Source of the DNA: Owenia fusiformis
Taxonomy: Eukaryota; Annelida; Polychaeta; Sabellida; Oweniidae
Direction: 5' to 3'
Length of the DNA stretch: 64,000 bases
Assembly (NCBI GenBank): GCA_903813345.2
Contig: CAIIXF020000004.1
Span: 9,186,196-9,250,195, forward strand
Shown: positions 25,789 to 36,513 of the stretch, piece by piece
How positions within the stretch are numbered: position 1 is the stretch's first letter
How the letters are laid out: every line of letters begins with the position of its first letter
Program-made: the position numbers and the translations under genes
Notes under the pieces: generated by a model
Database searches by the model: none
What the model was told of the DNA's origin: nothing
What the model saw: the letters and a program-made list of their open reading frames with translations, nothing else

Positions 25789-26425
25789 ATTGTCCATTCT
25801 CCAAGCGCAGAGGGAGTTGAGTAGCCTTGCGTATGGAGAATGGAATTGCCTGTTAGGCCATTCCAAGTTATTTTGTTCAATATATGTTTAACGTCCTCGA
25901 GAAGGCCCTAGATCACTATTGCAAAGTCCCTTTGTCATTCAGATTCATTTTCAACTTTGCAAATCCATGGATGAGCACTTAGAATTCTTGTTTGTGATCT
26001 GAAAACCTACCTATAGTAAATCACAAAAGGGAGGTGACGTTAAACATATATTGAATTTTAAATGGGCTTATTTTAGTTTTGACTGACTCTTGCAGTTTTT
26101 GTTTCACACTTTTTATATTGAATGTGGATGTATATACAAGCAGGTTTTAATAACACCAACGTATAGTAGCTTAGATAAAATGGGTTGGTGTGCAAATGCA
26201 TTTTCCTGGATTTTCTATGTGTTTGTGAACAAGTGTAAAATGTTTGTATTATGCACCCCTATTTGGACCTGTTTATCAAGAGGATTGTCTTTCAAAATGT
26301 GTTATTTTAAGTGAATGTTTTAAAACGCGTTCATTTACATTTTTTTTTACTTTTTATGTGTATAAAAATGGTTGAAGCAAGTGATTTTGGATTACTTGAG
26401 AAATAAATAAAGTACAATAACATCA
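25789..26425 (+). other. Probable 3' UTR of the plakin gene
   Basis: AT-rich non-coding DNA follows the stop codon, ending with overlapping AATAAA polyadenylation signals at 26402-26411. Small ORFs here are not supported. Confidence 0.5.
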
Positions 26426-27253
26426 GTATCAACTTACGGATGAATAAAAAGCAATACTACATGACAGTGTACATTTCAACTAGTTTTCTTTCAATCAAGG
26501 TTTATATTCCATCTGGTAAATGTACATGAAATGTTGAAATGGATCTACTTTAATGGATCTACAAGACATTCAATGAGATCTTATATATATTCTTTATAAT
26601 CCACTTCAAATGATTTAGAGCTGAAATGAACTATCGGGATAGCATGTATGATGGAAATTTCAAGTTGGTTCCATGTATGGGTAAATGTATAAATATACAC
26701 ATCACTTTTTTCCTGCACATGGCTATAGTTTTAAGAACAATGTCTGGTTATACGTTACCTCACAATATCCATAGAGAAAGTACTCGACTAAAACTCTGAA
26801 TTTTCACATAAGCATTTTGGTCACCGTTTTAACCATTTCACACATTTTAGTACTGATAGATAGGAAGGTGGTGTCTTAATTGATGGTTCACACTTCACAT
26901 CTCAAATAAATAATGTAAGTATAGTTTTCACTATGTTGCACGTTCGTGTGGATTTCATGCATGATGTTTATGGCATTTTTATACAAATACATACCACGAT
27001 ATGGGTGTAGACATGGCAGAGTGATTATACAATGAACGTTTATGAGGATGCGTCATCCAATTGTAATATTATTTCGGAATTTCTTCCAAACATAATTATT
27101 ATAGAATATTTGATATCACTGTTACTCCGTATACTTACTAAAACTCGTATAGGCTACGTATACTTTTAGTTCTACACCTCCATGGCGTAGTGTCAACTTA
27201 GTCCATTATTTTGTTTCAATATTGTTTTGACGTCTTTTTCATTATCATTGCAG

Positions 27254-27360
27254 GTTGTAAATCGCCAGAGAACAAAGATACCTACTATGCGTTGAGAAAA
27301 GATCTAACGAGAGTTCACGAATATAACATCTCTAAGCTACGAGAGTTTATAACTCATTAA
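27254..27360 (+). CDS. Possible orphan terminal exon
   Basis: After a good acceptor (TTATCATTGCAG) a 107-nt stretch is open to a TAA. It enters with two bases of a split codon, then reads CKSPENKDTYYALRKDLTRV HEYNISKLREFITH. The composition looks coding (charged, helical, no low complexity). The phase would fit a preceding exon ending after one base. No partner exon was found between the plakin stop and here. It might be an alternative 3' exon of the plakin gene, reachable from exon 21838-22006, which ends in that phase, or part of another gene. I do not recognise the family. Confidence 0.35.
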
Positions 27361-27918
27361 CTACTCATTTTTATGACGTTATTGATTTTTCATAAACACA
27401 CGCCAGAATAAGAAACGTCTCAGAACACAACAAGTCATAAAACACACCCCTTATAAACCATACTATGATATAGCGCACAAAAACAATGTCTTATATCCCC
27501 GAATTGGATTTTTATAACAATTAAAAAACACGGGATGTGGTGCGTTCAGTATAAAACAGTTTGCATTCACCAATTTAGAACACATTTAACACTATGGTGG
27601 GGAACGGTTGTCCAGATTAAAGTTTTAGTGATTGGACATATTCACCAAGAAAACTATAACAGAAATATCCGATATCATGGGTATTGTATTTTCTTTTTAA
27701 TTTAATTGTATATTATTCTCCATTATTTATTTCACGTTTTTGTACATATAAGTGTTTGCAATGACATCAAAGAAACAGATGTATAGGTGCTGTTTTGAAA
27801 TATAAAATATCATACATAGAGTTACAAAATTCAGATTATATGAAAACAATTGCAAAGAAGTAAAATACATCCTGATGAGGAGGGTGTATTTATCATCATA
27901 GACCTAATAATGACTTAG

Positions 27919-28084
27919 CACCTGGCAGATCCAGAAGCTCATAAAGTTGGGGGGGGGAGCAAATTCCAAAATCCAGAAAATCTTTGGGGCACCCTAAATT
28001 CAAAAAGGCCCACTAATTGAGGCCCTACAAAATTTTCGGGCCCCATGCCCCCCCCCCCAAACCTCCCCTGGATCCGCCAGTGTA
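27919..28084. repeat. Short GGATCCGCCAGTG repeat, copy 2
   Basis: It starts CTGGCAGATCCAGAAGCTCA and ends CCTCCCCTGGATCCGCCAGTG-like sequence, with GGGGGGG and CCCCCCCC blocks. The ends are inverted complements of each other. Related to the copy at 24.04 kb. Confidence 0.6.
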
Positions 28085-28654
28085 GCAAATCACACTTTGT
28101 CTTCCTCTCAGAGGATTTTATATATTAGGACTTTTCGAAGTCAAGGGACACCCGGGGCAGTTAAGTAATTGGCCACTTATTCCAATTGATTTCTTCCTAT
28201 TTTTGTTCTGAATTTTTTGACAGTTGCTTAAATTCTGAAAGGTTAATATCCAAAAGAAGAATAAAGATGAACTGACATTTGTGTAAGTCTATTTGTTTAA
28301 TAATTTGACATTTGTTTTCGGTACTCTCGTCCTCATAAAACAAGCATTTAGCGAAATTAGTAAACCAAAGTATAGATTACATAGAATATGTGTGACATAT
28401 AAACCGATCGCTTCATCGTTAAACGTTGATAATCCAAAGGAGAAACACATATTACGTTTTAATTATATATTAACATCTATTTTGGATTGATAGTCTGCTT
28501 TCAAAAATTACTATTGGATGGCTTGAAAGTAAATCAAATGAAAACTGACAAATACGTAATATATTACTACAAATCTACACATGCAAGTTGCAGAAAACCC
28601 ATTTTATTAAAACAATGCAAATTTAAAAACAGTATGCAAGTTTATATATAAAAC

Positions 28655-29659
28655 ATGAATAAAGGTAACACGACAAGTCTACAAAATGTTTTCCTTATAA
28701 ACAACGCAAGTCTATTGGATAACTGGACTGATCAAAACAAAGAAGTGAACATCACATTTACCTCAGAGGGTATATTGAATGGATTGTTGGACTTTAACAT
28801 TGTGTTAGTTACACTACAAATAATTGTTACCCTATTTGGATTGTTGGGGAACATTTTAGCACTCATAGTTCTATCAAAAGAAACAGCGAGAAGTACCCGT
28901 GTGTTTTTGTTAAAAACATTGGCTTGTTCAGACTCATTATTTTTGATAAGTGTTGTAATATTCTATATACCATGGATGGGAGAATATCAGGGACTTTGGA
29001 ACCTCGATATAAGTTACAATACAAAATATACTGAACTGGTTGTTATAACTGTAGTATCGACAACTGATATATTGACAACATGGGTGGTTGTTTTGACAAC
29101 GGTGGATCGTTATATTTACATCGCAAAACCACTCGAGGCGACAACGATTTCTACCCCAAAACGAATGAAAATAGGAGTTGGGTTTTTGACGATCATAGCT
29201 ATTTTATATAACATATCAAGAGCGATTTTCTATTTCGACAGTACTATTAAAATGACATATGGAGTCATTTTTCAGGTCGTCTTCAGACACGCTGGACCTA
29301 TGATTACAGTGTCGGTATTAAACGTTAAACTGGTTCAATCCGTTCGAAAATCACGACGCCATGTTGAACAATTAACAGACATTGAGTCAGAGGCAAGGAA
29401 ACAAACGCTAACAATAATAGCTATTGTCTCAGTTTTCTTTCTGTCGACTCTTGTAAGTCTTGAATATCTGATTGTGTCAGTTACTAATTGGTATAACTTC
29501 ACAAATATTTCCCGGGAAGTGAAAAGTATAAACCGCCTAATTGCAAACTTTTGGATAATCTGTAATTCATCTTGCAATTTTATATTCTACTTTCTTTTTG
29601 GAAAAACATTTAGGAAAGAATTCAAGAAAATTATTTTGTGCAAATTGGCAACAACCTAA
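28655..29659 (+). CDS. Class A GPCR, FMRFamide/neuropeptide-receptor-like, single exon
   Basis: A 334-residue intronless ORF encodes a seven-helix receptor of the plasma membrane. The N-terminus has four N-glycosylation sequons (N5, N17, N23, N32). Landmarks include the TM1 GN pair (G65, N66), TM2 CSD (D93), TM3 end VDRYIYIAKPL with DRY at 151-153, and TM7 NFIFY (308-312) in place of NPxxY, followed by FGKTFRKEF. The family style (NSSCNFIFYFLFG, no TM6 Trp-x-Pro) resembles invertebrate FMRFamide-receptor-like peptide GPCRs. The TM3/ECL2 disulfide cysteines are not visible: neither the segment before TM3 nor ECL2 contains Cys. ICL3 is short and basic (RKSRRHVEQL). The ligand is unknown. The first ATG has only 12 bp between it and a TATATATAA run, so the promoter must lie upstream of any 5' UTR intron. 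Confidence 0.85.
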   Translation: MNKGNTTSLQNVFLINNASLLDNWTDQNKEVNITFTSEGILNGLLDFNIVLVTLQIIVTLFGLLGNILALIVLSKETARSTRVFLLKTLACSDSLFLISVVIFYIPWMGEYQGLWNLDISYNTKYTELVVITVVSTTDILTTWVVVLTTVDRYIYIAKPLEATTISTPKRMKIGVGFLTIIAILYNISRAIFYFDSTIKMTYGVIFQVVFRHAGPMITVSVLNVKLVQSVRKSRRHVEQLTDIESEARKQTLTIIAIVSVFFLSTLVSLEYLIVSVTNWYNFTNISREVKSINRLIANFWIICNSSCNFIFYFLFGKTFRKEFKKIILCKLATT

Positions 29660-29724
29660 TAGACAAAATTGAACAGCAGGATTGGCAGCCAGAATGCAAT
29701 CCGGATGTTTTCTAACAATGACAA

Positions 29725-30135
29725 CAAGGAGGATTGGCTCCCAGAATGCAACACCGATATTCTGCAAAACAATCACCTAGCGATAGCTTTGTTGGAGAGT
29801 ATCGGGTCATTCTCCATGCAGTCGTACAAATTATACAGACACGAATAGCAAATGACGCATGCGTGGAGATTAAAGAATATCGAGTTGGAACCCTGGCTTC
29901 CAATCCTCCTTGCAATGACAATGTCAGGATGTCGTTATCGTCTGAAACCAAACTGGCTATATATTCAAAATCAGCAATCTTGATCAAATTATATGATTTT
30001 ATATATTGTTTGTTATACATGTTTAATAAGACAAAAACGCAATTCAAAATTTCAAGTGAAAATCACGACATTCTTTAAGGTCAGATTCGTTGATGGAAAA
30101 TATCGGAATTGCATTCTGGGAGCCAATCTTCCTTG
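29725..30135. mobile_element. MITE, CAAGGAGGATTGGCTCCCAG family (411 bp)
   Basis: The ends CAAGGAGGATTGGCTCCCAG and, inverted, CAAGGAAGATTGGCTCCCAG match over ~37 bp. Extra internal copies of the end motif occur at ~29670 and, inverted, at ~29890-29925, suggesting nested or rearranged copies. It directly follows the GPCR stop. A 97-bp relative lies at 58.4 kb. Confidence 0.65.
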
Positions 30136-32854
30136 TAATTTTATTCAGTTATTTCAATATGTAAACATATAAAATCCATACTTCATACACCATCACTGCA
30201 TCAACACATATATACTATGAGATTTTAGAAAATCGACCGTCTATCTGTCCCACTCCGCACACATCTTTTTAATTTTCATCCTTTCAGTTTTGCCAATTTA
30301 GCAAGTTAATTAATGTTGACATTCCTTAATTTTGTTACTAATGATTTCATTTTCTTTTACTTCATATATTTTGACATTTATAACAGGCATACAAAATATA
30401 TGGGAATAGAAAAACACAATAGAATTTTGGTACACTGCTAAAATCGTATCAAATAACCCAGATGCGAGTAGAAATAATCTTGATTTACGTCATTCAAAAT
30501 TCAAAATTCAGTCAAAGTAATATCATATTTGAAATCTACATGTAAAATTACATCTAGAAATGTGGTTTTAAAAAGTGTTTATCAACTTTGAAAAATTAAT
30601 TTTCTTTGAAAATGTGACTCGGGGAGATTCCCCATAGACCACATGCTATAAAATCACAAAAAATGAAATATCTTTTCTTTTAGTGGACAGATAATATTTT
30701 GCTTTACTAGACATATTTTCATTAGTATGACACATAAGGGTTATATGAAAATTGAGCCACTTAAATTGATAATATTCAAGTTTAAGGGAACTTTCTTATA
30801 TACCTGCCATGTTAATTGACCCGAATCAGCCACCTGGTGGTGAAACTGGTAACTACTTACTCGCATTTGGGTAATTGATATGAGGCGATATCCATTATCC
30901 AATCGTATCCGGCGAACACTAATTTTCCATTAGTTTTAAATTACACGCTAAAAATGAAATGGTTTTATGGTAAAGTGTAACAGCTTTAGAACTTAGAACT
31001 TTCCGTCCATTTAGGGCTTAAATCTGACTTTTACGTTTCCATTTATTTTCATTATTCCAGTTCTGTTTTAGTTTTTGAATGTTTATAAATCGTAATTTTC
31101 TTGTAAAGCTATTTTTAGAATGCGATTAGTAATAATTTGAAATCTTTGGGATAAATATGATATCCTATGACTTCCTTGTGAAATCATTTTATCCACATGT
31201 GGATATCGCACATCACCAATCTCTTGCCGTGCTCTCTCGTGGAAATAATTTATATCCACTCGTGGATAAATATAATACTCCAAAAAATCACAGGATATCC
31301 TTTGTGTAATCGGTATATCGAGTTACTCTTGTGAGCATGAATCTAATGATGTGATGCAAAATACATTTTTACTCTGAATATAATCATAGTTTGGCGAAAA
31401 GTCGTTCATATGTACCAAAATACTGAAATAAATAATTGCATGTCCCCTTTGTCTCCATAAACATCGGGATACTTCAAATGAGCAGATCTGTACATTAGGT
31501 TCTACAAAAGATCAACATATGCAAAGAGCTTCAATGGAATTTACAATTCTCAAACATTTAAAAAATAAATATGTGGATGAGATGTTACAAAGTTCTCGAG
31601 TTGCTGTCGCTTTAGCTCCCGGGACGTCAACACAACGCAACAACAATGACGTTATGAAATTCACCAGATAACGTCCAGCTGAAGTGGTTCAATTTTCACT
31701 TAATTACTGGAGCTGCAGGATCATTTGCTCGTGACTGACTAGGTTTTCAGTGACGGGTAAAATATACTTACATCATTATTGGTAAAAATTATGAAAATAA
31801 AAATTTCCTCCAACAGAAATTAATTCATTTTGTTATTAAACAATCAAATATTACTTATATTATTTGATATACCAAAAATGTTTGTGTGTTGGACGTTTGT
31901 ACCATATCATATAAATATTTAATTGTTTGATTGGCACTTCAATGGCACGATAACAAACATCGGCTAGTAGTTCGACTCATACTATTTTTGTTAAGTTTAT
32001 GGAATGTAATGTTGTTTTTGTACATGCACATGTTCGTGTAACTTTAATTTATTTTGTAGGGGAAAACTGAATTCTAGCTCTTTTTTATCGCAGTGTTTTA
32101 CGGGTTTCTCAAAGTGTTATTTTATGTTTTTCTTTTGAGATTTCGAAAAATATGCTAGTATGGGAAGATATTGAAGGAAAGTAGACTCTTAAATGCTTTA
32201 GATCTTTTGTATTTGAACTAAACAATTGCAGCTCCCGTAGATGCGATGAATCGCTTATCAAAAATGTGTAAATAATTTCAAAACTTTTAAACTTCCTTGT
32301 GCGATTCTTCCAATGAAAACCCTGTTATGTGTCACGTGTTTCCTGCGTCTAGATACGCCTTCTCAAAGTGGTTTCAATTCAAAGCGAAACAGCAAAACCT
32401 GTATTACTGAACAACTCTCTTATCTAAACCCTACTCATTGTGAACGCTTTTTCGGTCCCAACATTTAATCTACTTTTGATTATAAAGAACCGTGAGGTGT
32501 AAACGCCTTGCCACTCCAATGATCACTTTTGCTTGGTTCCAGTGCCGCTCGAATTAGACACAGGTTAAATTGTACCATAAACAGCAATATAGTGTAAACA
32601 TAGTTTACAGTACGAGTGACTCAAGAAGGCTATTTATAGTTTGATAAATTTCGAAAATTATATTCATCATATCCGAATTAAGTTTTATACGAACAGTACG
32701 TATACATATTTACACATGTTTCCTGAGAGTAGCTTATGAGTTTATGAGCGTATTGATGAGTTTAAAGTTGGAAAACATATAGACGTCGAAATAAAGAAGT
32801 AAAGGCATTGATGCAATGTGAATGAATATATCTGATAAGGCATAAATACGGAAA
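30136..32854. other. Intergenic region upstream of the CARD-kinase gene
   Basis: 2.7 kb of AT-rich DNA without supported exons or TE ends. The promoter and possible 5' UTR exon of the gene starting at 32855 should lie here, but I could not place a convincing TSS. Confidence 0.4.
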
Positions 32855-35571
32855 ATGGCTGCGTATATGCCTAACAATAGCAAATTTACCATGGCTGAGC
32901 AAGACAAAGAAGTTTTAATGACATGCCGGGCTAATATTATTGAAAACCTTGAAGTAGACAGCGTGGCGGATCAACTCCTGGCAGATAAAGTTCTATCAAG
33001 GAAAATGTATGAAGATATACAAGCGAAAGGTAGAGAGCTGGACAAGGGACGAACACTTTTAGACATTTTGGAAAAACGAGGTCCGGAGGCCTTCGGGTCG
33101 TTCATCAAGGCGTTGCAGAAAGATCATGCCTTTTTGGTAGACATGATTTTAGAAACGAAAGACGGGATTCAAACAAACACTGTTAAGCAAGGGGACGACA
33201 CGTATGAATCGGCTAAGGAATGCATAAGTGGTGAGAACAATTATACACTCCCCTCCATAAGTATGGCAACCGGATCCTTTGGATCATTTATCATAGCCTT
33301 TGTGTATGATATTTGACTAAAAATTATTTTTCAAAGTCGAACTAATTGTAATTGATGGACAAAATCAAGATCCAAATATTGACAGGCTTTGATAGGCGAT
33401 CCAATAAATCCAACTGGTTGCAAATTTATAGAGTGGAATGTATGTAACCCTACAGGTATATGTAAATGAATTATATATATATCTATTCGAATGGCCTATT
33501 TGAATCATTAAAAACAGAACTGGGATTTTTTTCCATAAATAAACATATAAATTAAAGTTAAATGGTGAAACGTCGTTTTTGTGCCACCATGAAAGTATAC
33601 TAAATGTATGATATTTGAACTTTAAAACAGATTTGAGAAGGACTTTAATTCAAGTAATGTGTGGATAGAGGGTTGTTATCGTCAACATGTTTGTATAGTC
33701 GTCATAAAGGTTAAATTCTAGGTTTTGTTAATTTAACTTCCTGGTCCTTATAAAAAAGGTTGTAGCAAATCGCTAACAGATAGGACTGTGTGCTGTATTT
33801 CTCATATATTCTCTTCATATCTATGAGTTCAAACATTATTAAATTCATAGTGTATTGTTTAGTAAAATCTTCCTCGATGACCAGATGAGACCCTCCATCT
33901 ATCAGACAGTTCAGACTTTACTTCGAATATTATGACGGGTTTAAAGGTTATCCTGGCCTGACGAAATACCAAACGTCACCAGGGAAATCCAACATCATGT
34001 GACCATATGTCACATTGGTTCTTAATGAAAAATAGACACATTTTATTTCATCTTTTACAGAAGATATTGGTTCGCTGGATGTATTGAAGAAATCAAAACC
34101 AACAAACCAAGTCACAAACGAGAATGATTCGACGACTGCTGAATCAATTGCCATCTCAGTCATTAAAGCAGATTGCAAAATGCAAAATGACTCGAGTGTT
34201 GAACTGAAAAAAGGCGACCTGGTCGTAGTAGAAGAAAAGCTATCTGAAGATGCGCTTGTGGTTGATACGAAAACAGGCAAGAAAGGACTTATACCACTCT
34301 CTCATATTATTGCCTTCGGCGACCCAAAGGACGAACCTTGGTTTTACAATGGAAAGAAAATGTCGTCAAAAGAGGCGAGTATCATGCTAAACCGTCGGGA
34401 TCATATCGGTTGTTTCATTGTGTACGTTTCTAACAACCCCGAATCCAAATCAAAGTACAACTTGTCTGTCAGAACCGATATCGGTGTTACTCACTACCGA
34501 ATATTTGAGAAAACACAAGGACTTACGCTTGGAAATAATAAACATTTTACTTGTGTAAAAGAATTCGTGGACTATTATTCTCAATCTAGAGGTGGCTTAA
34601 ATAGAACGCGATTACGCCGACCATTTTCGTTATCCTTCCCAGAACTACCAGCTCCCAAGTGGATATTGAACTCAGAAGCTCTCAAAATCAATGGAGATTT
34701 CTTGGGGTGCTGGCGCTTTGGTTCCGTATACTCTGGAAGCTATAATGACACCGCTGTTGCGATCAAAGCATTCGAAAGACAAGCTACATCTGAAAACAGA
34801 TTGGATGATTTCATGGAGCACGTGCGACTTATGGCCGACATTACAGTAATGAACGACGAAAACATTATAAAGCTAATCGGCGTATGTCGTGAGCAGAAGC
34901 CATTCTATGTGATTACAGAATTAGTAGCGAACGAATCAATAAGAGAAAGACTGGTGAATGGACCAACCGTTCTGAAATTCGGATACGAGCTTGCATCGGC
35001 TCTAACCAAGTTAGAGGATATGAAGTTTGTGTTACATCGAGATGTCGCGTTGCGAAACTGCCTTCTCTCGTTTTCTGGTAATCTAAAGCTGGCTGGTTTT
35101 TCAAGGGCTCGTAAAGTAGCAACTGATCAATATTGTAGCGATGAGTGCGGCACGGGAGATTCTGAAATTCCGGTGCGTTGGACCGCACCAGAAGTTTTTC
35201 AAAGCATCGTTAATGAAGGGGGAATACTGTTCACATCGAAGAATGACGTATGGGCGTTCGGCGTCACGCTCTGGGAGATGTACTCGAAAGGGAGCCTACC
35301 CTACGATGGTTTGAGTAACGTTGAAGTTAGCGAGCGACAACTGGAATTTGGGACGAAGGAAACTCCCTTGGCTAAACCCGACAAATGCCCAGAAAACGTC
35401 TACGCGATCATGACGCTATGTTGGAGACCACACAAAATACGTCCTTGTATGAGAGAAATATGCGGCAAGCTGAAGAACCTTATGAAAAAATCAAATCGTC
35501 CACCAGTCCCGAAAAAGCCAAATATGCCAAAAAACAGTTTGCTTGGACAAGGTGTTGAAACCACACTATAA
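32855..35571 (+). CDS. CARD-SH3-SH2-tyrosine (pseudo)kinase fusion protein
   Basis: Two exons, 32855-33230 and 34061-35571, join in phase (one plus two bases) to give 628 residues. The ATG follows an in-frame TAA. Residues ~13-103 form a CARD (LLADKVLSRKMYEDIQAKG, LLDILEKRGPEAFGSFIKAL). Then come SH3 (~153-211; LKKGDLVVVE, GKKGLIPLSHII), SH2 (~219-313; EPWFYNGKKM, THYRIF) and a tyrosine-kinase fold (~328-598; VAIK Lys361, HRDVALRN 451-458, PVRWTAPE). The order and PKWILNSEALKI linker resemble Csk/Src. Odd residues: DFG is GFS (471-473), the glycine loop is GCWRFG, the alpha-C Glu position is His379, and the SH2 FLVRES Arg is Tyr247. It is therefore likely a pseudokinase scaffold. The tail holds PPVPKKP, a class II SH3 ligand. 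A role in death-fold or immune signalling is inferred from the CARD alone. Confidence 0.88.
33244..33442. mobile_element. CACTCCCCTCC-family MITE in the CARD-kinase intron
   Basis: The left end TACACTCCCCTCCATAAGTA and right end TTTATAGAGTGGAATGTA (inverted, diverged) bound a ~195-bp non-coding element. It begins about 15 bp after the CARD exon donor at 33230. It is the same family as at 16.05 and 58.73 kb. Confidence 0.65.
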
Positions 35572-36245
35572 ATCAAACATGAAATGGATCAGGTCACGTA
35601 CAATTTGTTTTACTAGTGATAACGCATACAATTGATGTACATAAACTGAATGCTTACATGTACAGTTTTGTAAACAAGTGTGTAAGTAAAAATAAACTTA
35701 CTTGAAGGCAGAATCAGATACAAAGGGGCAACAAAATTACAAGCAATGTGAACAGTTGGCCTACCAATATATTCCTTACAATTTCAAATAGTTAGTTAAA
35801 TACTATTTATCATAGTGTCTCAGGCTTATATTATCTCACAAAAGATCCACGCACGATATGTTATACTTGTAAATTGGCGAAGTTATTCAAGATTCAAATT
35901 GCCAAAATGGGGAAAAGTCTCTATATTTTCCAAAATGATGAAAATGGTAACAATAAAAATAGAAAAATAATACAATATGGATGTGTTATTGTAAATTCTT
36001 TTAGTTTTATTAAAAAAAAGTATAAATTTGGAAAATTTTAGAAAATACACTAACAATTGTATGAGCCCAAAATATTTTAAAATTGAAGTATTTCGCCATT
36101 AACTTGTTAATTTTGAAAAAAAGATGAAAATGTTAAATATGATGTTATTTAAACTCCAAGTTTCAAGATTTTAAAAGTGCAATAAAACAATACAAAATGT
36201 TATTTTCAACCACGCCATCTATTTACGAACAACACTATATTATAC
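35572..36245 (+). other. 3' flank of the CARD-kinase gene
   Basis: AATAAA at 35691-35696 is a plausible polyadenylation signal about 120 bp after the stop. The remainder is AT-rich and featureless. Confidence 0.5.
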
Positions 36246-36500
36246 AATACAATAGAATAATGCACTCCACTGCTCTCCTTTCTCCTCCACTCCACTCTGG
36301 TCAACTCCTCTACTCTATTCCACTCATCCCCCTCCACTCAACTCCACTTTACTCTTCTACTCGATTCCACTCCATTCCTCTCTATTCCTCTCAATTCCCC
36401 TCTATTCCACTTTACTATACTCCTCTATTCTACACAACTCCACTCCTCCATTTCATTCCATTCTACTCCACTCCACCCCACTCGATTCCAATCTGCTGTA
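36246..36500. repeat. Degenerate CTCCA/TTCCA pentanucleotide microsatellite
   Basis: About 250 bp of ACTCC, TTCCA and CTCTA units. A plus-strand ORF through it gives Ser/Pro/Leu/Tyr-rich repeats (YSTPLHS style) and is an artefact. Confidence 0.85.
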
Positions 36501-36513
36501 CTACAACTATATA

